A stretch of 42,512 nucleotides of DNA from Bacteroidaceae bacterium (GTDB taxonomy: Bacteria; Bacteroidota; Bacteroidia; Bacteroidales; Bacteroidaceae), in NCBI GenBank assembly GCA_017617575.1, contig JAFZVY010000114.1:1-42512 (forward strand). The letters run 5' to 3'. Made by a program: the position numbers and the translations under genes. Numbering within the stretch: position 1 is the stretch's first letter; each line of letters opens with the position of its first letter. The notes under the pieces were generated by a model. It saw only the letters and a list, made by a program, of their open reading frames with translations, made no database searches and was not told the origin of the DNA. Positions 41,047 through 42,512 of the stretch are shown here, one piece after another.

Positions 41047-42512
41047 ATGCGACGAAAGTTTCTACCATTCATCTTTGCTCTTTTGCCTATGGCAGGAGCG
41101 ATGGCGCAGACATCACGCGACTTGGGTGATGGCACGTTCATGAATCCGGTCATCTATGCGGATGTACCTGACGTGTGTGTCATCAGGGCTAATGATACGT
41201 TCTACATGGTAAGTACAACCATGCATTACTCTCCGGGATGTACTATCATGAAATCACATGACCTTGTCAACTGGGAGGTGTGCGGTTTTGCCCACGACCA
41301 GTTGGAGGAGATTGATGCCTTTGCCCTCAAGAATGGTAAGAACGACTATGCCAAGGGTTCTTGGGCTGCCAACCTCAGATATGACAGGTATGAGGGTCTG
41401 TTCTATCTTATCGTCACTTGTAACACGACGGAGAAGTCATATATCTTCACTACAAAGGACATAGAGCGTGGACCTTGGCACAGGAATGAGGTGTCGCTAT
41501 GCTACGACCCTGGCTTCCTCTTTGAGGACACAGGCAAGGAGTGTAAGAAGTACGTGGTTCATCCTGACTACAGCCTTGAGCGTCACGAGGCTTATCTCTG
41601 CGAGATTATATCTGACGGCAAGGGTGGGGTGAAGCTTGGCGAAAGAAAGAAGCTACTAGACTATACTCAGGCAGATAATCCTTCACGTGGATTGCGTGCC
41701 GAGGGCTATCATGGATATAAGATTGGCGATTACTATTACATCTTCATGATTCAGGGTGAGAACCTTCCTGGTACATGGCAACGTCAGGAGATTGTATGGC
41801 GTTCAAAGTCTCTCTTTGGAAGCAAATGGGAGGTAAAGAAGGTATTCACGGGAGATATGACCCATGAGGGCAAGCCATATATGAAGAATACTGGCGTGGC
41901 TCAGGGCGGTATCGTCGATACTCCTGACGGAAGGTGGTACGCCATGCTCTTTCAGGACGAGGGAGCCATAGGACGTATGCCTGTGCTCGTCAATATGACG
42001 TGGGACAAGGACGGATGGCCTGTACTGGGTAATGGCGGCAAAACTGTGGATGCCCTACAGAAGATGCCTGTACAGAGTACGGAGGCTGACCGTAGGAAGT
42101 CGATAGTCAAGAGCGACGAGTTCAATAATGGCAAGACTCGCTACATCATATCGGACAAGTATGCCGACTCATACGGCATGGGTGGGGAGTATGACTACAA
42201 CGGCTCTAACCTCGACCTTGTATGGCAATGGAACCATAACCCGGACAATCGCTTTTGGAGTCTTACGGAGCGCAAGGGATGGCTTCGCCTGAAGGCAGGC
42301 ATCATGGCTCATAACATACGTGATGCGCGCAATACGCTTACCCAGCGCACGTTTGGTCCTGAGTGTACGGCTGAGACCATGCTTGACGTGTCAAAGATGA
42401 ATGATGGCGACTGTGCTGGTCTCGTGTCGTTCCAGAAGCGTTACGGCTACGTGGGCGTGGAACAAGAAGGTACAAAGCGATTCATCGTCATGCGCAAAGC
42501 CATGGGCAAGGA
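41047..42512 (+). CDS. GH43-family glycoside hydrolase, 3' end cut by window edge
   Basis: 488 codons are present and the frame is open at the edge. The signal peptide is MRRKFLPFIFALLPMAGAMA. The five-bladed propeller shows the family's residues: general base Asp42 in ADVPDVCVIR, the pKa-setting Asp154 in CYDPGFLFED and general acid Glu219 in RAEGYHGYK. The STTMHYSPGCTIMKSHDLVN run resembles GH43 subfamily 12-type arabinofuranosidases, but substrate (arabinan, arabinoxylan or xylan) is not settled. A C-terminal beta-sandwich starts near residue 365 (DEFNNGK, LDLVWQWNHNPDNRFWSL), as in GH43 enzymes with a second domain. It may open a polysaccharide-utilisation locus to the right. Confidence 0.9.
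   Translation, partial: MRRKFLPFIFALLPMAGAMAQTSRDLGDGTFMNPVIYADVPDVCVIRANDTFYMVSTTMHYSPGCTIMKSHDLVNWEVCGFAHDQLEEIDAFALKNGKNDYAKGSWAANLRYDRYEGLFYLIVTCNTTEKSYIFTTKDIERGPWHRNEVSLCYDPGFLFEDTGKECKKYVVHPDYSLERHEAYLCEIISDGKGGVKLGERKKLLDYTQADNPSRGLRAEGYHGYKIGDYYYIFMIQGENLPGTWQRQEIVWRSKSLFGSKWEVKKVFTGDMTHEGKPYMKNTGVAQGGIVDTPDGRWYAMLFQDEGAIGRMPVLVNMTWDKDGWPVLGNGGKTVDALQKMPVQSTEADRRKSIVKSDEFNNGKTRYIISDKYADSYGMGGEYDYNGSNLDLVWQWNHNPDNRFWSLTERKGWLRLKAGIMAHNIRDARNTLTQRTFGPECTAETMLDVSKMNDGDCAGLVSFQKRYGYVGVEQEGTKRFIVMRKAMGK

Overview
The window is typical Bacteroidales chromosome, most likely Prevotella or a close relative (Prevotellaceae). The evidence is the AT-rich intergenic DNA, the -7 element TAnnTTTG (often with TTG about 20 bp upstream) in front of many genes, the absence of obvious Shine-Dalgarno sites, and families largely restricted to this phylum: GLPGLI, DUF3836, DUF4294, DUF4861, GSCFA, TonB-receptor-like barrels and the two-subunit 2-oxoacid:ferredoxin oxidoreductase. 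I count 30 protein-coding genes. Two are cut by the window edges. I saw no rRNA, tRNA, CRISPR array, transposase or phage gene.

Layout. 1-7533 (minus strand): a partial secreted protein, a TonB-receptor-like barrel with a GLPGLI partner, then an outer-membrane barrel protein behind gpmI (glycolysis). 8230-10513: a GSCFA-domain protein convergent with a DUF4861 protein. 10745-13078 (minus): an ECF sigma factor, a membrane anti-sigma-like protein and a lipoprotein in an overlapping operon. 13570-18694: YbjQ family, mutS, DUF4294, aroB. 18900-25738 (minus): DUF3836 protein, a 1058-residue secreted multidomain protein and an MsbA-type ABC exporter. 25910-29593 (plus): a SpoU methyltransferase with an unusual insert, then korA-korB. 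29998-34398 (plus): an outer-membrane barrel, a second ECF sigma factor, an anti-sigma-like protein and a secreted protein. 34586-38553: dusB, an SDR (gluconate 5-dehydrogenase-like) and a FadL-family porin. 39080-40746: a small secreted protein and a membrane-bound HTH regulator whose outer domain resembles it. 41047-end: a partial GH43 glycosidase, possibly the start of a polysaccharide-utilisation region.

The most notable signals are: (1) the secreted protein/regulator pair at 39080-40746, which looks like a sensor with a detached copy of its own ectodomain; (2) an identical two-block promoter motif with identical spacing in front of both the barrel gene at 29998 and the ECF sigma gene at 32221, suggesting a small autoregulated regulon; (3) direct-repeat arrays locked to the DNA helix: a 22-bp array at 4336, 11-bp arrays at 8143 and 29746 that belong to one family, and an 11-bp TGCAA array at 38861; (4) a large population of small intergenic repeats (heptad arrays, 13-bp palindromes, long perfect inverted repeats), one of which appears to have entered the methyltransferase gene in frame. 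The functions given to these arrays are inferences; the repeats themselves are read directly from the sequence.
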